Assembly: GCA_028871195.1 (NCBI GenBank)
Contig: JAGWNT010000021.1
Location: forward strand, 1 to 45,371
Length of the DNA: 45,371 bases
Direction: 5' to 3'
DNA from: REEB85 sp018971455
Lineage (GTDB): Bacteria > Pseudomonadota > Alphaproteobacteria > Acetobacterales > Acetobacteraceae
Positions 32,946-41,244 of the stretch are shown one piece after another. The translations under genes were made by a program, and so were the position numbers. Within the stretch, counting starts at the first letter, position 1. The number at the start of each line of letters is the position of its first letter. Below the pieces are notes generated by a model. That model was given only the letters and a program-made list of their open reading frames with translations, did not search any database and was not told the origin of the DNA.

Positions 32946-34154
32946 CTATTCGGCGGCGGCCCGCGCCCCGACCGTGGCGAGCCCGCCGGCGAGATCGTCG
33001 ATCAGGTCGCGCGGGTCCTCGAGGCCCACCGACAGGCGGATCACCCCGTCGGTGATGCCGAGCGCCGCCCGCTCCTCGGCGCCGATGCGCATATGGGTGG
33101 TGGTCGCCGGATGGGTCGCCAGCGACTTCGAATCCCCGAGATTGTTCGACACCTTGACCAGCCTGAACGCGTTCATCATCGCGAACGCCGCCGCCTTGCC
33201 GCCGGCGAGCTCGAACGTCACCACGGTGCCGCCGCCGCTCATCTGCGCCATGGCCAGCGCGCGCTGCGGATGATCGGCCCGCGTCGGATACCACACGCGC
33301 GCAACCTCGGGGCGCCCGGCCAGGAACTCCGCCACCGCCTCGGCGCCGCGACAGCCCGCCTCGACGCGCAGGGCCAGGGTCTCCAGCCCCTTCAGCAGCA
33401 GCCACGCATTGAACGCCGAGATCGACGGGCCGGTGTTGCGGATGAAGGGCTGCAAGACCTCATCGACCCATTTCTGCCGTCCGAGCACGGCACCGCCGAG
33501 CACGCGGCCCTGGCCGTCGATATGCTTGGTGCAGGAATACACCACCACGTCCGCGCCCATCTCCAGCGGCTTCTGCAGCAAGGGGGTCGCGAACACGTTG
33601 TCCACCACGACGATGGCACCGGCCTCATGGGCGAGATCGGCGACCGCGCGCAGATCGACGATCTCGAGCATCGGGTTGGACGGGGTTTCGAGCAGCACCA
33701 GATTCGCCGGCCGCGACAGCGCGCCCCGCCACTGGGCGAGATCAGCGCCATCGACGAATTCGGTCTGGATGCCGTAGCGCGGCAGCAGGGTGGAGATGAT
33801 CCAGTGGCAGGAGCCGAACAGCGCGCGCGCGGCCACCACCCGGTCGCCGGCCTTGAGATGGCTGAGCAGGGCGGCGTGCACGGCGGCCATGCCGCTCGCC
33901 GTGGCGCGGCAGGCCTCCGCCCCCTCGATCAGCGCCAGGCGCTGCTCGAGTGCCGTCACCGTCGGGTTGCCGAAACGCGAATACTGGTAGTGCTTGATGC
34001 TGCCGTTGAAGGTCGCCTCGGCCTGCTCGGCGCTGTCATAGACGAAGCCGGAGGTGAGATAGAGCGCCTCGGCCGTCTCGCCGAAGGGCGAGCGCTCGAC
34101 GCCGCCCTGCACGAGCAGGGTGGCCGGGCGGTAGCGGGGATCGAACGTGTTCAT
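32946..34154 (-). CDS. metZ: O-succinylhomoserine sulfhydrylase
   Basis: The protein has 402 residues from ATG 34154; the 18 residues upstream in the same frame are leader sequence and not conserved. It is a PLP enzyme of the Cys/Met metabolism family: TSGFVYDSAEQAEATFNG, HYQYSRFGNPT, then ASGMAAVHAALL, the PLP Lys in YSCTKHIDGQGRVLGG, and KVSNNLGDSKSLATHP near the end. It converts an activated homoserine and sulfide to homocysteine in methionine synthesis. A SAM-II riboswitch 76 nt upstream gives feedback control by S-adenosylmethionine. Confidence 0.94.
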   Translation of the reverse strand: MNTFDPRYRPATLLVQGGVERSPFGETAEALYLTSGFVYDSAEQAEATFNGSIKHYQYSRFGNPTVTALEQRLALIEGAEACRATASGMAAVHAALLSHLKAGDRVVAARALFGSCHWIISTLLPRYGIQTEFVDGADLAQWRGALSRPANLVLLETPSNPMLEIVDLRAVADLAHEAGAIVVVDNVFATPLLQKPLEMGADVVVYSCTKHIDGQGRVLGGAVLGRQKWVDEVLQPFIRNTGPSISAFNAWLLLKGLETLALRVEAGCRGAEAVAEFLAGRPEVARVWYPTRADHPQRALAMAQMSGGGTVVTFELAGGKAAAFAMMNAFRLVKVSNNLGDSKSLATHPATTTHMRIGAEERAALGITDGVIRLSVGLEDPRDLIDDLAGGLATVGARAAAE

Positions 34155-34229
34155 CTTCGGGGCCCTTATGCTAGGTGGGCCGACCGTCGAAGCAGCCCGC
34201 GCCCACAATCACGCGGCGCACGGGACTGG

Positions 34230-34284
34230 CCTCTTTAGCGCGCTTGTTTCACCTCGCCGCAATCCGGCCGGACAAATCACGAGG
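34230..34284 (-). ncRNA. SAM-II riboswitch upstream of metZ
   Basis: On the minus strand the leader reads CCTCG-TGATTTG, then TCCGGCCGGATTGCGG, CGAGG, TGAAACAAGCGCGCTAAAGAGG. CCTCG/CGAGG forms the P1 stem. TGATTTG, the ATTGC-G element and GCTAAA with the trailing purines are the conserved SAM-II pseudoknot elements of alphaproteobacterial met genes. SAM binding to this class hides the ribosome-binding region or start of the gene downstream. Confidence 0.9.
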
Positions 34285-34379
34285 GCCGGCGTGCCGGCGG
34301 CGGAAACCTAGGCGGGGCCGATTGCGCCGTCAACCGGGGTTTCCTATAAGGGCGGCGCCAGGTGCCGGGCGGTTCAGGC

Positions 34380-34453
34380 GCGGGTGTAGTTCAATGGTAG
34401 AACGGCAGCTTCCCAAGCTGCATACGAGGGTTCGATTCCCTTCACCCGCTCCA
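34380..34453 (+). tRNA. tRNA-Gly (anticodon CCC)
   Basis: Acceptor GCGGGTG/CACCCGC, anticodon stem GCAGC/GCTGC with loop TTCCCAA (CCC) and encoded CCA (74 nt). It reads GGG. It stands alone, divergent from metZ. Confidence 0.96.
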
Positions 34454-34497
34454 GCACCACGCTGCGGCTCCGCCCCCGATCACGCCGAGAGCCGATC

Positions 34498-34806
34498 ATG
34501 ACCAAGGACGAGCTGACCGCCTGGGCGCTGGCCAGCGGGTGGAAGATCATCGACGGCCACCCCAGCCTGTCCCGCCCCTCCCGCCCGGGTGACGCCATCA
34601 TGCGCCTGGTGCTGAAGGCGACGGTCGCGCATGTCGAGATCAGGAAGCCGGCCGGCAAATGGGAGAAGGTCGGCGCCGCCGCCTACGGCGCCATCACGGC
34701 CGATGACGAGGGCGGCGTGCCGCACGGCCTCGGCCTGGAAAACATTCCGACCCTGACGCGCCTGATGCAGGACAACCGGGACAGCAGGGTGTTCGGCGGC
34801 GGCTGA
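34498..34806 (+). CDS. Hypothetical protein, 102 residues
   Basis: Starting 44 nt after tRNA-Gly, the frame encodes a compact protein: MTKDELTAWALASGWKIIDG, then HPSLSRPSRPGDAIMRLVLKATVAHVEIRKPAGKWEKV and a C-terminal helix NIPTLTRLMQDN. The pattern suggests an alpha/beta protein with a basic strand region, possibly nucleic-acid binding. I do not recognise the family. Codon use looks native. No strong Shine-Dalgarno sequence is visible. Confidence 0.7.
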   Translation: MTKDELTAWALASGWKIIDGHPSLSRPSRPGDAIMRLVLKATVAHVEIRKPAGKWEKVGAAAYGAITADDEGGVPHGLGLENIPTLTRLMQDNRDSRVFGGG

Positions 34807-34837
34807 CCCCAGGGATCGCCGCAAACCGGCCATCCGC

Positions 34838-35332
34838 TCAGCCTGCCACGACGTCGATCGCCGACAATCCAGCCTCCAGCACCCGCCGCAGATCGGCCTC
34901 GGCCAGCGCCACGCACCCCTCCGTCGGCGCGTAATCCGCCCGGGCGAGGTGCAGGAAAATGGCCGACCCTCTGCCCGCGCGCACCGGCCCAGCATTCCAG
35001 TCGAGCACCGCCAGCAGGTCGTACACCCCGTCCTCCCGCCAGAGCGCCTCATGGCGCGCCGGGTGGGGCAGCCGGATGGCGCGGTTGTAGTCGGCATGGG
35101 CGGGATCGTCGCACCAGCCATCATCGGACGCGATCGGCTCGCGGGGCAGCGCGGTCGCGGGCGGGCGGAGCCGGTCGGCGCGGTAGAGCAGCCGTATCAG
35201 CCGCAGCAGGCCAACCGGCGTGGCGCCGTCCCCCTCCTGCTTGTCGCGCCGTATGCCGCCGCGGCCGAGGGCTGCGCGAAAGCTCCGCCCGCCCAGCACC
35301 AGGCGCCCGTCCGGATACAGGGCGGCCTGCAC
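34838..35332 (-). CDS. L,D-transpeptidase (YkuD) family protein without signal peptide
   Basis: The protein has 164 residues from GTG 35332, four nt after the ribA stop; longer starts lie inside ribA. The catalytic region reads IFLHLARADYAPTEGCVALAEADLRRVL, with the His and the Cys of the EGC motif (a variant of SHGC). Upstream, GDGATPVGLLRLIRLLYRADRL is typical of the YkuD/ErfK subgroup acting on short folds. It would crosslink peptidoglycan or attach proteins to it, but no signal peptide is seen, which is common in this short subgroup. It is coupled to ribA. Confidence 0.82.
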   Translation of the reverse strand: MQAALYPDGRLVLGGRSFRAALGRGGIRRDKQEGDGATPVGLLRLIRLLYRADRLRPPATALPREPIASDDGWCDDPAHADYNRAIRLPHPARHEALWREDGVYDLLAVLDWNAGPVRAGRGSAIFLHLARADYAPTEGCVALAEADLRRVLEAGLSAIDVVAG

Positions 35333-35336
35333 CGGC

Positions 35337-36521
35337 TCAGCCAAGCAGGTGGCCGAAACGCTCGGCCTTGGTGGCGAGGTACTGGTCGTTGACCCCGTTC
35401 GGCGCGAAGGCATGCGGCTCGCGCGCCACCACCCGCACGCCGCACGCCGCGAGTGCCGCCACCTTGTCGGGGTTGTTGGTCAGCAGCCGCACACTGCCGA
35501 CGCCCAGCGCATCGAGCATGGTGGCGGCGATGAGAAAATTGCGCTCATCCGCCCCCCAGCCCAGCGCGCGATTGGCATCGACCGTGTCGAGCCCGCGATC
35601 CTGCAACGCATAGGCGCGCAGCTTGTTGACCAGGCCGATGCCGCGCCCCTCCTGCGCCAGGTAGAGCAGCACGCCCGCCCCCTCCTCGCCCATGCGCTGG
35701 ATCGCGCCGCGCAGCTGCGCGCCGCAATCGCAGCGCAGGCTGCCCAGCAGATCGCCGGTGAAACATTCGGAATGGATGCGCACCAGCGGCGCCACAGCAC
35801 CCTCCGGCCGGCCGATGACGATGGCCAGATGCTCGATGCCGGAATCGGGCGCGCGGAAGGCCACCACCCGCGCATCCGGCGCGCCGTCGAGCGGCACCTG
35901 CGCCTCCGCCACCCGCGCCAGCCCGGCCGCGAGTGCGGCCGGATAGGCCAGCACCTCGGCGCATGGCACGGCCAACAGCCCCCGCCCGCCGGCAAGGGCA
36001 GCAGCCTCGGGCACGGCCGGCGCCACCAGCACCGCCGGCAGCAGCCGCGCCAGCTTGGTCAGCGCCAGCGCCGCGGCGGCGCCCTCCGGGCACTCGGCCG
36101 GAACCGGCGGCTCCGGAAAAAGCTGGGCCGCGGTCGGGTCCGCCAGGCCGCGCAGGCTGGCTGGCTCCAGCAGCAGCGGCGAGAGGCGCAGCGCCGCCGC
36201 CGCCTGCCCGGACACCACCGGGCGGCTGAGCACCGCCGCGGCGCGCACCGGGGCCAACACCAGCAGCGGCGCGGCGCCGGCCAGCGCAGCGAGGTCGCGC
36301 AGCCCCGAGGCCCCGCAGGTCTCGGCGGGAACCACCACCAGATCGCCGCCGCGCTCGGCGCCGGTCACCAGCACCGGCGTGCCGCGCTTCAGCTCGGCGG
36401 CCGCGCGATGCACCGCGCGCAGCCGACGTGCCGCCGTCTCCGGCGAGGATGCTACGTCGCCCGCCACCGCGGCGGCGGCGCCATCCAGAGAGGTATCGTC
36501 GCGCAAGGCCATATGTTTCAT
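35337..36521 (-). CDS. ribA: GTP cyclohydrolase II with degenerate RibB-like N-domain
   Basis: The protein has 394 residues from ATG 36521 (36512 is possible). The C-terminal ~200 are a full GTP cyclohydrolase II: RIHSECFTGDLLGSLRCDCGAQL with the three zinc cysteines, YLAQEGRGIGLVNKLRAYALQD and VRLLTNNPDKVAAL. It makes the pyrimidine precursor of riboflavin. The N-terminal ~190 residues resemble DHBP synthase (RibB) by position, but the acidic catalytic stretch (DDxxRENEGD) is replaced by TGAERGGDLVV, and the rest is alanine-rich and divergent, so RibB activity is unlikely. No FMN riboswitch was seen upstream. Confidence 0.93.
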   Translation of the reverse strand: MKHMALRDDTSLDGAAAAVAGDVASSPETAARRLRAVHRAAAELKRGTPVLVTGAERGGDLVVVPAETCGASGLRDLAALAGAAPLLVLAPVRAAAVLSRPVVSGQAAAALRLSPLLLEPASLRGLADPTAAQLFPEPPVPAECPEGAAAALALTKLARLLPAVLVAPAVPEAAALAGGRGLLAVPCAEVLAYPAALAAGLARVAEAQVPLDGAPDARVVAFRAPDSGIEHLAIVIGRPEGAVAPLVRIHSECFTGDLLGSLRCDCGAQLRGAIQRMGEEGAGVLLYLAQEGRGIGLVNKLRAYALQDRGLDTVDANRALGWGADERNFLIAATMLDALGVGSVRLLTNNPDKVAALAACGVRVVAREPHAFAPNGVNDQYLATKAERFGHLLG

Positions 36522-36746
36522 TGATCTACCGGATGCCGCACCGCAAGATGTCGGCGAGATTTGTGGCGGATTTTCCGCCCGGCGCAAACCGGGCGGCGTA
36601 GGGTCGGGCTGGGCAGTCTCGCGGACGTCAATCTGTGTCCGCTATGATGGACGGCAAGGACCTGCCACGATATGGACATGGGAGCGGCGTATTGCCAGCC
36701 TGCCACATTGCCTGCCGACCGTTGGAACCGCAGAAGGACGCCGTGC

Positions 36747-37457
36747 ATGACGAGTGAGAGGTCCATCCTCATCGTCGATGACGACCAGTCGCTGCGGGCC
36801 ATGCTGGTGCAACAACTCGCCGTCGCCGGGGAATTCGTCGCGCACGAGGCCGAAACCGCGGCCGAGGCCGAGGCGCGAACCGCTGATGGCAGCATCCATA
36901 TCGACGCCATCATCCTCGATGTCCGCCTGCCCGACGGCGACGGGCGGGACCTCTGCCTGCGCCTGCGCCGCCGCGGCGTGAAAGTGCCGATCATCATGCT
37001 GACCGGCTCGGATGAGGAGGTCGATGTCGTGCGCGGCCTCGATGCCGGGGCCAACGACTACATCGCCAAGCCGTTCCGCATGGCCGAGCTGCTGGCCCGG
37101 CTGCGGGCCCAGCTGCGCATGTTCGAGAACAGCGAGGACGCGGTCTTCACCATCGGGCCCTTCACCTTCCGCCCCTCGGCCAAGCTGCTGCAGGACACCA
37201 CGCGCAACCGCCGTATCCGCCTGACCGAGAAGGAGGCGGCGATCCTGAAATTCCTCTACCGCGCCAATGCCCGTCCGGTCGCACGGCAGGACCTGCTGGG
37301 CGAGGTCTGGGGCTACAACGCGGCGGTGACGACGCATACGCTGGAAACCCATATCTACCGCCTGCGCCAGAAGATCGAGGCGGACCCGGCCCATGCCCGC
37401 CTGCTGCTGACGGAGGGCGGCGGCTACCGGCTCGACCCTGGCGGTGCCGCGGCCTGA
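36747..37457 (+). CDS. OmpR/PhoB-family response regulator (orphan)
   Basis: The protein has 236 residues from ATG 36747; an upstream ATG at 36672 adds unconserved residues. The receiver domain has the acidic pocket DDD at 11-13, the phospho-acceptor Asp58 (IILDVRLPDGDG), Thr in IIMLTGSDEE and Lys in DYIAKPF. The winged-helix DNA-binding domain reads LTEKEAAILKFLYRANARPVARQDLLGEVWGYN, then THTLETHIYRLRQKIE and GGGYRLDP. No histidine kinase is adjacent. It is divergent from ribA and ends 9 nt before the facing xth gene. The target genes are unknown. Confidence 0.92.
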   Translation: MTSERSILIVDDDQSLRAMLVQQLAVAGEFVAHEAETAAEAEARTADGSIHIDAIILDVRLPDGDGRDLCLRLRRRGVKVPIIMLTGSDEEVDVVRGLDAGANDYIAKPFRMAELLARLRAQLRMFENSEDAVFTIGPFTFRPSAKLLQDTTRNRRIRLTEKEAAILKFLYRANARPVARQDLLGEVWGYNAAVTTHTLETHIYRLRQKIEADPAHARLLLTEGGGYRLDPGGAAA

Positions 37458-37466
37458 TCGCGCCGG

Positions 37467-38291
37467 CTAAACGCGCAGCGTCACCGCCACCGGCACATGG
37501 TCGCTGGCCTGCGGCCAGTCCCGCGCATCCTTGAGGATCGTGCAGGCGGCAAGCCCGCCGGCCAGATCGCCGCTGACCCAGACATGGTCGAGCCGCCGGC
37601 CACGATCCGAGGCGCGCCAGTCGCGGTTGCGATACGACCACCACGTGTAGAGCTTCTCATCGGCCGGCACGAAATGGCGCATGGCGTCATGGAACCCGGT
37701 CGCCTGCCAGGCCGCCAGCGCGGTGGTCTCCACCGGCGTGTGGCTCACCACGTCGAGCAGCTGCCGGTGGCTCCAGACGTCGTGCTCCAGCGGCGCGATG
37801 TTGAGGTCGCCCACCAGCACGGTGCGGACCAGCTTCCGGCGCGCGCCGAACCAGGCCGTCGCCTCGGCGAGGAAGTCGAGCTTGTGGCCGAATTTCGGGT
37901 TCTCGTCGCGGTCCGGCACGTCGCCACCCGCCGGCACGTAGAAATCATGCAGGTCGAGCGGCCCGGACGGCAGGGCCAGGCGCACCGGCAGATGCCGGCA
38001 ATCGCCCCGCGCGCACCAGTCGGGTGTGCCCGCGATCGGCTTGAGCGGCACGCGCGAGAAGATCGCAACCCCGTTATAGCCCTTCATGCCGCGCCAGGCG
38101 GCGTGCGGATAGCCGAGGGCCGCCGGGGCATCGACGGGAAACAGCTCGTCCGGCACCTTGGTTTCCTGCAGGCAGATCACATCCAGGTCGAGGGCCGCGA
38201 CGAGCCGCTCCAGCAGCGGCAGGCGCAGCCGCAGCGAATTGATGTTCCAGGTGGCGATGCGCAGGGTCTGCGTGGCGGGCGCTTGGGTCAT
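37467..38291 (-). CDS. xthA: Exodeoxyribonuclease III (AP endonuclease)
   Basis: The protein has 274 residues from ATG 38291 and all exonuclease III motifs: RIATWNINSLRLRLPLLERL, CLQETKVPDE (metal Glu), GYNGVAIFSR, VGDLNIAPLEHDVW, RLDHVWVSGDL and ASDHVPV (catalytic His). It cuts abasic sites in base-excision repair. The gene is divergent from the COG2509 flavoprotein gene across an 88-nt gap and convergent with the response regulator. Confidence 0.95.
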   Translation of the reverse strand: MTQAPATQTLRIATWNINSLRLRLPLLERLVAALDLDVICLQETKVPDELFPVDAPAALGYPHAAWRGMKGYNGVAIFSRVPLKPIAGTPDWCARGDCRHLPVRLALPSGPLDLHDFYVPAGGDVPDRDENPKFGHKLDFLAEATAWFGARRKLVRTVLVGDLNIAPLEHDVWSHRQLLDVVSHTPVETTALAAWQATGFHDAMRHFVPADEKLYTWWSYRNRDWRASDRGRRLDHVWVSGDLAGGLAACTILKDARDWPQASDHVPVAVTLRV

Positions 38292-38379
38292 GCGGCTGAA
38301 TCGCCCGGATCGGCGCCCGAGACAAGAGGCGGCCGCGGCGCCTATAAGCCCGCCATCCCCGCCACGGACCCCGCCCCGC

Positions 38380-39987
38380 ATGCTGCGACTGACCGAACTG
38401 CGCCTGCCGCTCGACCATACCGCGGCCGATCTGACCGCCGCCGTCTCCGCCCGGCTCGGCGTCGACCCCGCCGAGCTGCTGGAGGTCGCGGTGTTCCGCA
38501 GGGCCGTCGATGCGCGGCGCAAATCGGTGATCAAGCTGGCCTATACCCTGGATGTGCGCCTCGCCGACGAAGCCGCGGTGCGGGCCGCCCACCCCCACCT
38601 CGCCGTCACGCCGGACACCGAGTATCACCTGCCCCTGCGCGCGCCCGCGGGGCTGGCCGAGCGGCCGGTCGTCATCGGCACCGGCCCGTGCGGCCTTTTC
38701 GCCGCCCTGCTGCTCGCTCAGATGGGCTTCCGCCCGGTCATCCTCGAACGCGGCCGCGTCGTGCGCCAGCGCACCAAGGACACCTGGCGGCTGTGGCGCG
38801 GCTCGGTGCTCGACCCGCAGTCGAACGTGCAGTTCGGCGAGGGCGGCGCCGGCACCTTCTCCGACGGCAAGCTCTACAGCCAGATCAGCGACGCCCGCCT
38901 GCGCGGGCGCAAGGTGCTGCGCGAGTTCGTCGCCGCCGGCGCGCCGGAGGAGATCCTCTACCTCGCCCATCCCCATATCGGCACCTTCCGCCTGGTCGGC
39001 ATGGTCGAGCATCTGCGCGCCACCATCGAGGCGCTGGGCGGCGAGTACCACTTCTCGAGCCAGGCCACCGGCCTCGTCCACGCCACCGACGGCACGCGGG
39101 CGATCCGTGGCGTCATCCTGGCCGATGGCCGGCGCATCGCGACCCGCCATGCGGTGCTGGCGATCGGCCACAGCGCGCGCGACAGCTTCGCCATGCTGGC
39201 CGAGGACGGCGTGGCCATGCAGGCCAAGCCGTTCTCCATCGGCGTGCGCATCGAGCACCCGCAATCGCTCATCGACCGCTGCCGCTGGGGCGCCAGCGCC
39301 GGCCACAAGCTGCTGGGTGCTGCGGACTACAAGCTCGTCCACCACGCCAGCAACGGGCGCGCCGTCTACAGCTTCTGCATGTGCCCCGGCGGCACCGTGG
39401 TCGCCGCCGCGTCCGAACCCGGCGGCGTGGTGACCAACGGCATGAGCCAGTACTCGCGCAACGAGCGCAACGCCAATGCCGGCATCGTGGTCGGCGTCAC
39501 GCCGGAGGATTACCCGGGCGGGCCACTCGCCGGGGTCGATTTCCAGCGCCACTGGGAGCGGCTCGCCTTCGCCGCCGGCGGCGGCACCTACGCCGCCCCC
39601 GCCCAGCGGGTGGGCGATTTTCTCGCCGGCCGGCCCTCCACCCATCTCGGCTCGGTGACGCCCTCCTACCGCCCCGGCGTGCACCCGACCGACCTCGCGG
39701 CCTGCCTGCCCGACTACGTGGTCGCTGCCATCCGCGAGGCGCTGCCCGCCTTCGCCCGGCAGATTCCCGGCTTCGCCATGGAGGACGCGGTGCTGACCGG
39801 GGTGGAGACCCGCACCTCCTCGCCGCTGCGCCTGCCGCGCGACGCCACCCTGCAGAGCACCAACACGCCCGGCCTGTATCCGGCCGGCGAGGGCGCCGGG
39901 TATGCCGGCGGCATCCTCTCGGCCGGGGTGGACGGCATCCGCGTCGCCGAGGCGGTGGCCGCCGCCATGGTGGCGGCTCTTGCTTGA
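38380..39987 (+). CDS. FAD-dependent dehydrogenase, COG2509 type
   Basis: The protein has 535 residues from ATG 38380. An N-terminal ~85-residue ferredoxin-like domain (LRLTELRLPLDHTAADLTAAV, then RRKSVIKLAYTLDV) precedes the FAD-binding fold VIGTGPCGLFAALLLAQMGFRPVILERG. Further conserved segments are NVQFGEGGAGTFSDGKL, FSIGVRIEHPQSLID, YSFCMCPGGTVVAAASEPGG and GLYPAGEGAGYAGGILSAGVDGI. This widespread family is still described only as uncharacterised FAD-dependent dehydrogenases. The next gene begins 55 nt later and is probably separately regulated. Confidence 0.92.
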   Translation: MLRLTELRLPLDHTAADLTAAVSARLGVDPAELLEVAVFRRAVDARRKSVIKLAYTLDVRLADEAAVRAAHPHLAVTPDTEYHLPLRAPAGLAERPVVIGTGPCGLFAALLLAQMGFRPVILERGRVVRQRTKDTWRLWRGSVLDPQSNVQFGEGGAGTFSDGKLYSQISDARLRGRKVLREFVAAGAPEEILYLAHPHIGTFRLVGMVEHLRATIEALGGEYHFSSQATGLVHATDGTRAIRGVILADGRRIATRHAVLAIGHSARDSFAMLAEDGVAMQAKPFSIGVRIEHPQSLIDRCRWGASAGHKLLGAADYKLVHHASNGRAVYSFCMCPGGTVVAAASEPGGVVTNGMSQYSRNERNANAGIVVGVTPEDYPGGPLAGVDFQRHWERLAFAAGGGTYAAPAQRVGDFLAGRPSTHLGSVTPSYRPGVHPTDLAACLPDYVVAAIREALPAFARQIPGFAMEDAVLTGVETRTSSPLRLPRDATLQSTNTPGLYPAGEGAGYAGGILSAGVDGIRVAEAVAAAMVAALA

Positions 39988-40042
39988 TCCGGACGGCTGA
40001 TCCATTAGGCTTGGGCCAGATCCGAGGGACGAGGACGCCACC

Positions 40043-41167
40043 ATGAACCGCAGACATTTTGCCGCCGCGCTCGCCGGCCTGTTCGGCGCCGCGACACTGC
40101 CCGCGCTGGCCCAGGCACAGACCGTGCCAGTCGGCGCGATCGAGATCCTGACCGGCCCGGCCGCCGCCTACGGCATCGCCATCAAGTCGGGCCTCGAGCT
40201 CGCGCTCGCCGAGATCAACCAGAAGGGCGTGCTCGGCGGCAGGAAGATCGCGCTGACCGTCGAGGATTCGGCCGGCGACAAGAACCAGGCGATCAACGCC
40301 GCACGCACGCTGATCGGGCGCGACCACGTGGTCAGCATCATTGGCCCGACGCTCTCCACCGAGATGTTCGCCGTCGGCCCGGTAACCAACGGGCGCAAGA
40401 TCCCGACCATCGGCACCTCGACCACCGCCGACGGCATCACCGCGATCGGCCCATATATCTTCCGCACCTCGCTGCCGGAATCCGATGTCGTGCCGGTCAC
40501 TTTCAAGAAGGCGCAGGCGCGCGGCGTGAAGACCATCGCGCTGATGTACGCCAATGACGACGCCTTCTCGAAATCCGGCTACGAGGTGATGAAGAAATCG
40601 GCCGAGAAGCTCGGCCTCAAGATCGTCGCCACCGAGAGCTTCGGCACCAAGGACACCGATTTCTCCGCCCAGCTCACCAAGATCAAGGCCCTCAAGCCCG
40701 ACGCGGTGGGCATCTCAGCCCTGGTCGAGCCGGTCTCCGGCGTGCTGCTCCAGGCCCGCCAGCTGGGCTTCGACAGCCACACGCTGTTCATCGGCGGCAA
40801 CGGCTCGAACTCGCCCAAGCTCGGCCAGATCGCCGGCAAGGCCGCCGACGGCCTGCTGGTGGGCAGCCCGTGGTTCATCGCCAAGCCGGATGCGGCGAAC
40901 CAGGCCTTCGTCGCCGCCTTCAAGGCCAAATACGACAAGGATCCGGACCAGTTCGCCGCCCAGGCCTATGACACCATGCACATCCTCGCCGCCGCCATTG
41001 ACCGCGCGGGTGCCGCCGACCCCGCCAAGATCACCGCGGCACTCGCCAAGACCAGCTACACCGGCGTGATGGGCCCCTTCACCTTCACCCCCGGGCGCGA
41101 CCCCGCCTCGACCGCCGGCGTCGTCGTGCTTGAGATGAAGGACGGCGCCTTCCACATCGCCAACTGA
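40043..41167 (+). CDS. livK: Branched-chain amino-acid-type ABC transporter substrate-binding protein
   Basis: This 374-residue periplasmic protein has a clear signal peptide (MNRRHFAAALAGLFGAATLP, then ALAQAQ). The Leu/Ile/Val-binding type I fold is visible in VPVGAIEILTGPAAAYGIAIKSGLELALAEIN, GRKIALTVEDSAGDKNQAINAARTLI, VVSIIGPTLSTEM, and the C-terminal YDTMHILAAAIDRAGA. It delivers substrate to the LivHMGF importer encoded just downstream. The ligand may be an amino acid or an amide or aromatic compound, as in many Liv-like systems. A hairpin after its stop probably keeps its expression above that of the membrane genes. Confidence 0.93.
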   Translation: MNRRHFAAALAGLFGAATLPALAQAQTVPVGAIEILTGPAAAYGIAIKSGLELALAEINQKGVLGGRKIALTVEDSAGDKNQAINAARTLIGRDHVVSIIGPTLSTEMFAVGPVTNGRKIPTIGTSTTADGITAIGPYIFRTSLPESDVVPVTFKKAQARGVKTIALMYANDDAFSKSGYEVMKKSAEKLGLKIVATESFGTKDTDFSAQLTKIKALKPDAVGISALVEPVSGVLLQARQLGFDSHTLFIGGNGSNSPKLGQIAGKAADGLLVGSPWFIAKPDAANQAFVAAFKAKYDKDPDQFAAQAYDTMHILAAAIDRAGAADPAKITAALAKTSYTGVMGPFTFTPGRDPASTAGVVVLEMKDGAFHIAN

Positions 41168-41186
41168 AACGCCGCGATCCGGACGG

Positions 41187-41225
41187 ACCGGCGGCATGAT
41201 CGCTCCAGGCGACCATGCCGCCGGT
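41187..41225 (+). terminator. Attenuating hairpin between livK and livH
   Basis: A perfect 12-bp inverted repeat, ACCGGCGGCATG (41187-41198) and CATGCCGCCGGT (41214-41225), has a 15-nt loop that itself can pair (TCGC/GCGA). It is followed by GCTCTTTTGG. This looks like a partial intrinsic terminator separating the binding-protein gene from the permease genes. Confidence 0.75.
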
Positions 41226-41244
41226 GCTCTTTTGGAATAACCCG

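Noticed and set aside
36522..36746. Possible FMN riboswitch ahead of ribA
   Set aside because: I saw none of the conserved FMN-element segments in this 225-nt divergent gap.
37497..40046. An 849-residue plus-strand frame across xthA and the COG2509 gene
   Set aside because: It overlaps two well-supported genes in other frames and has low-complexity Arg/Pro/Ala content.
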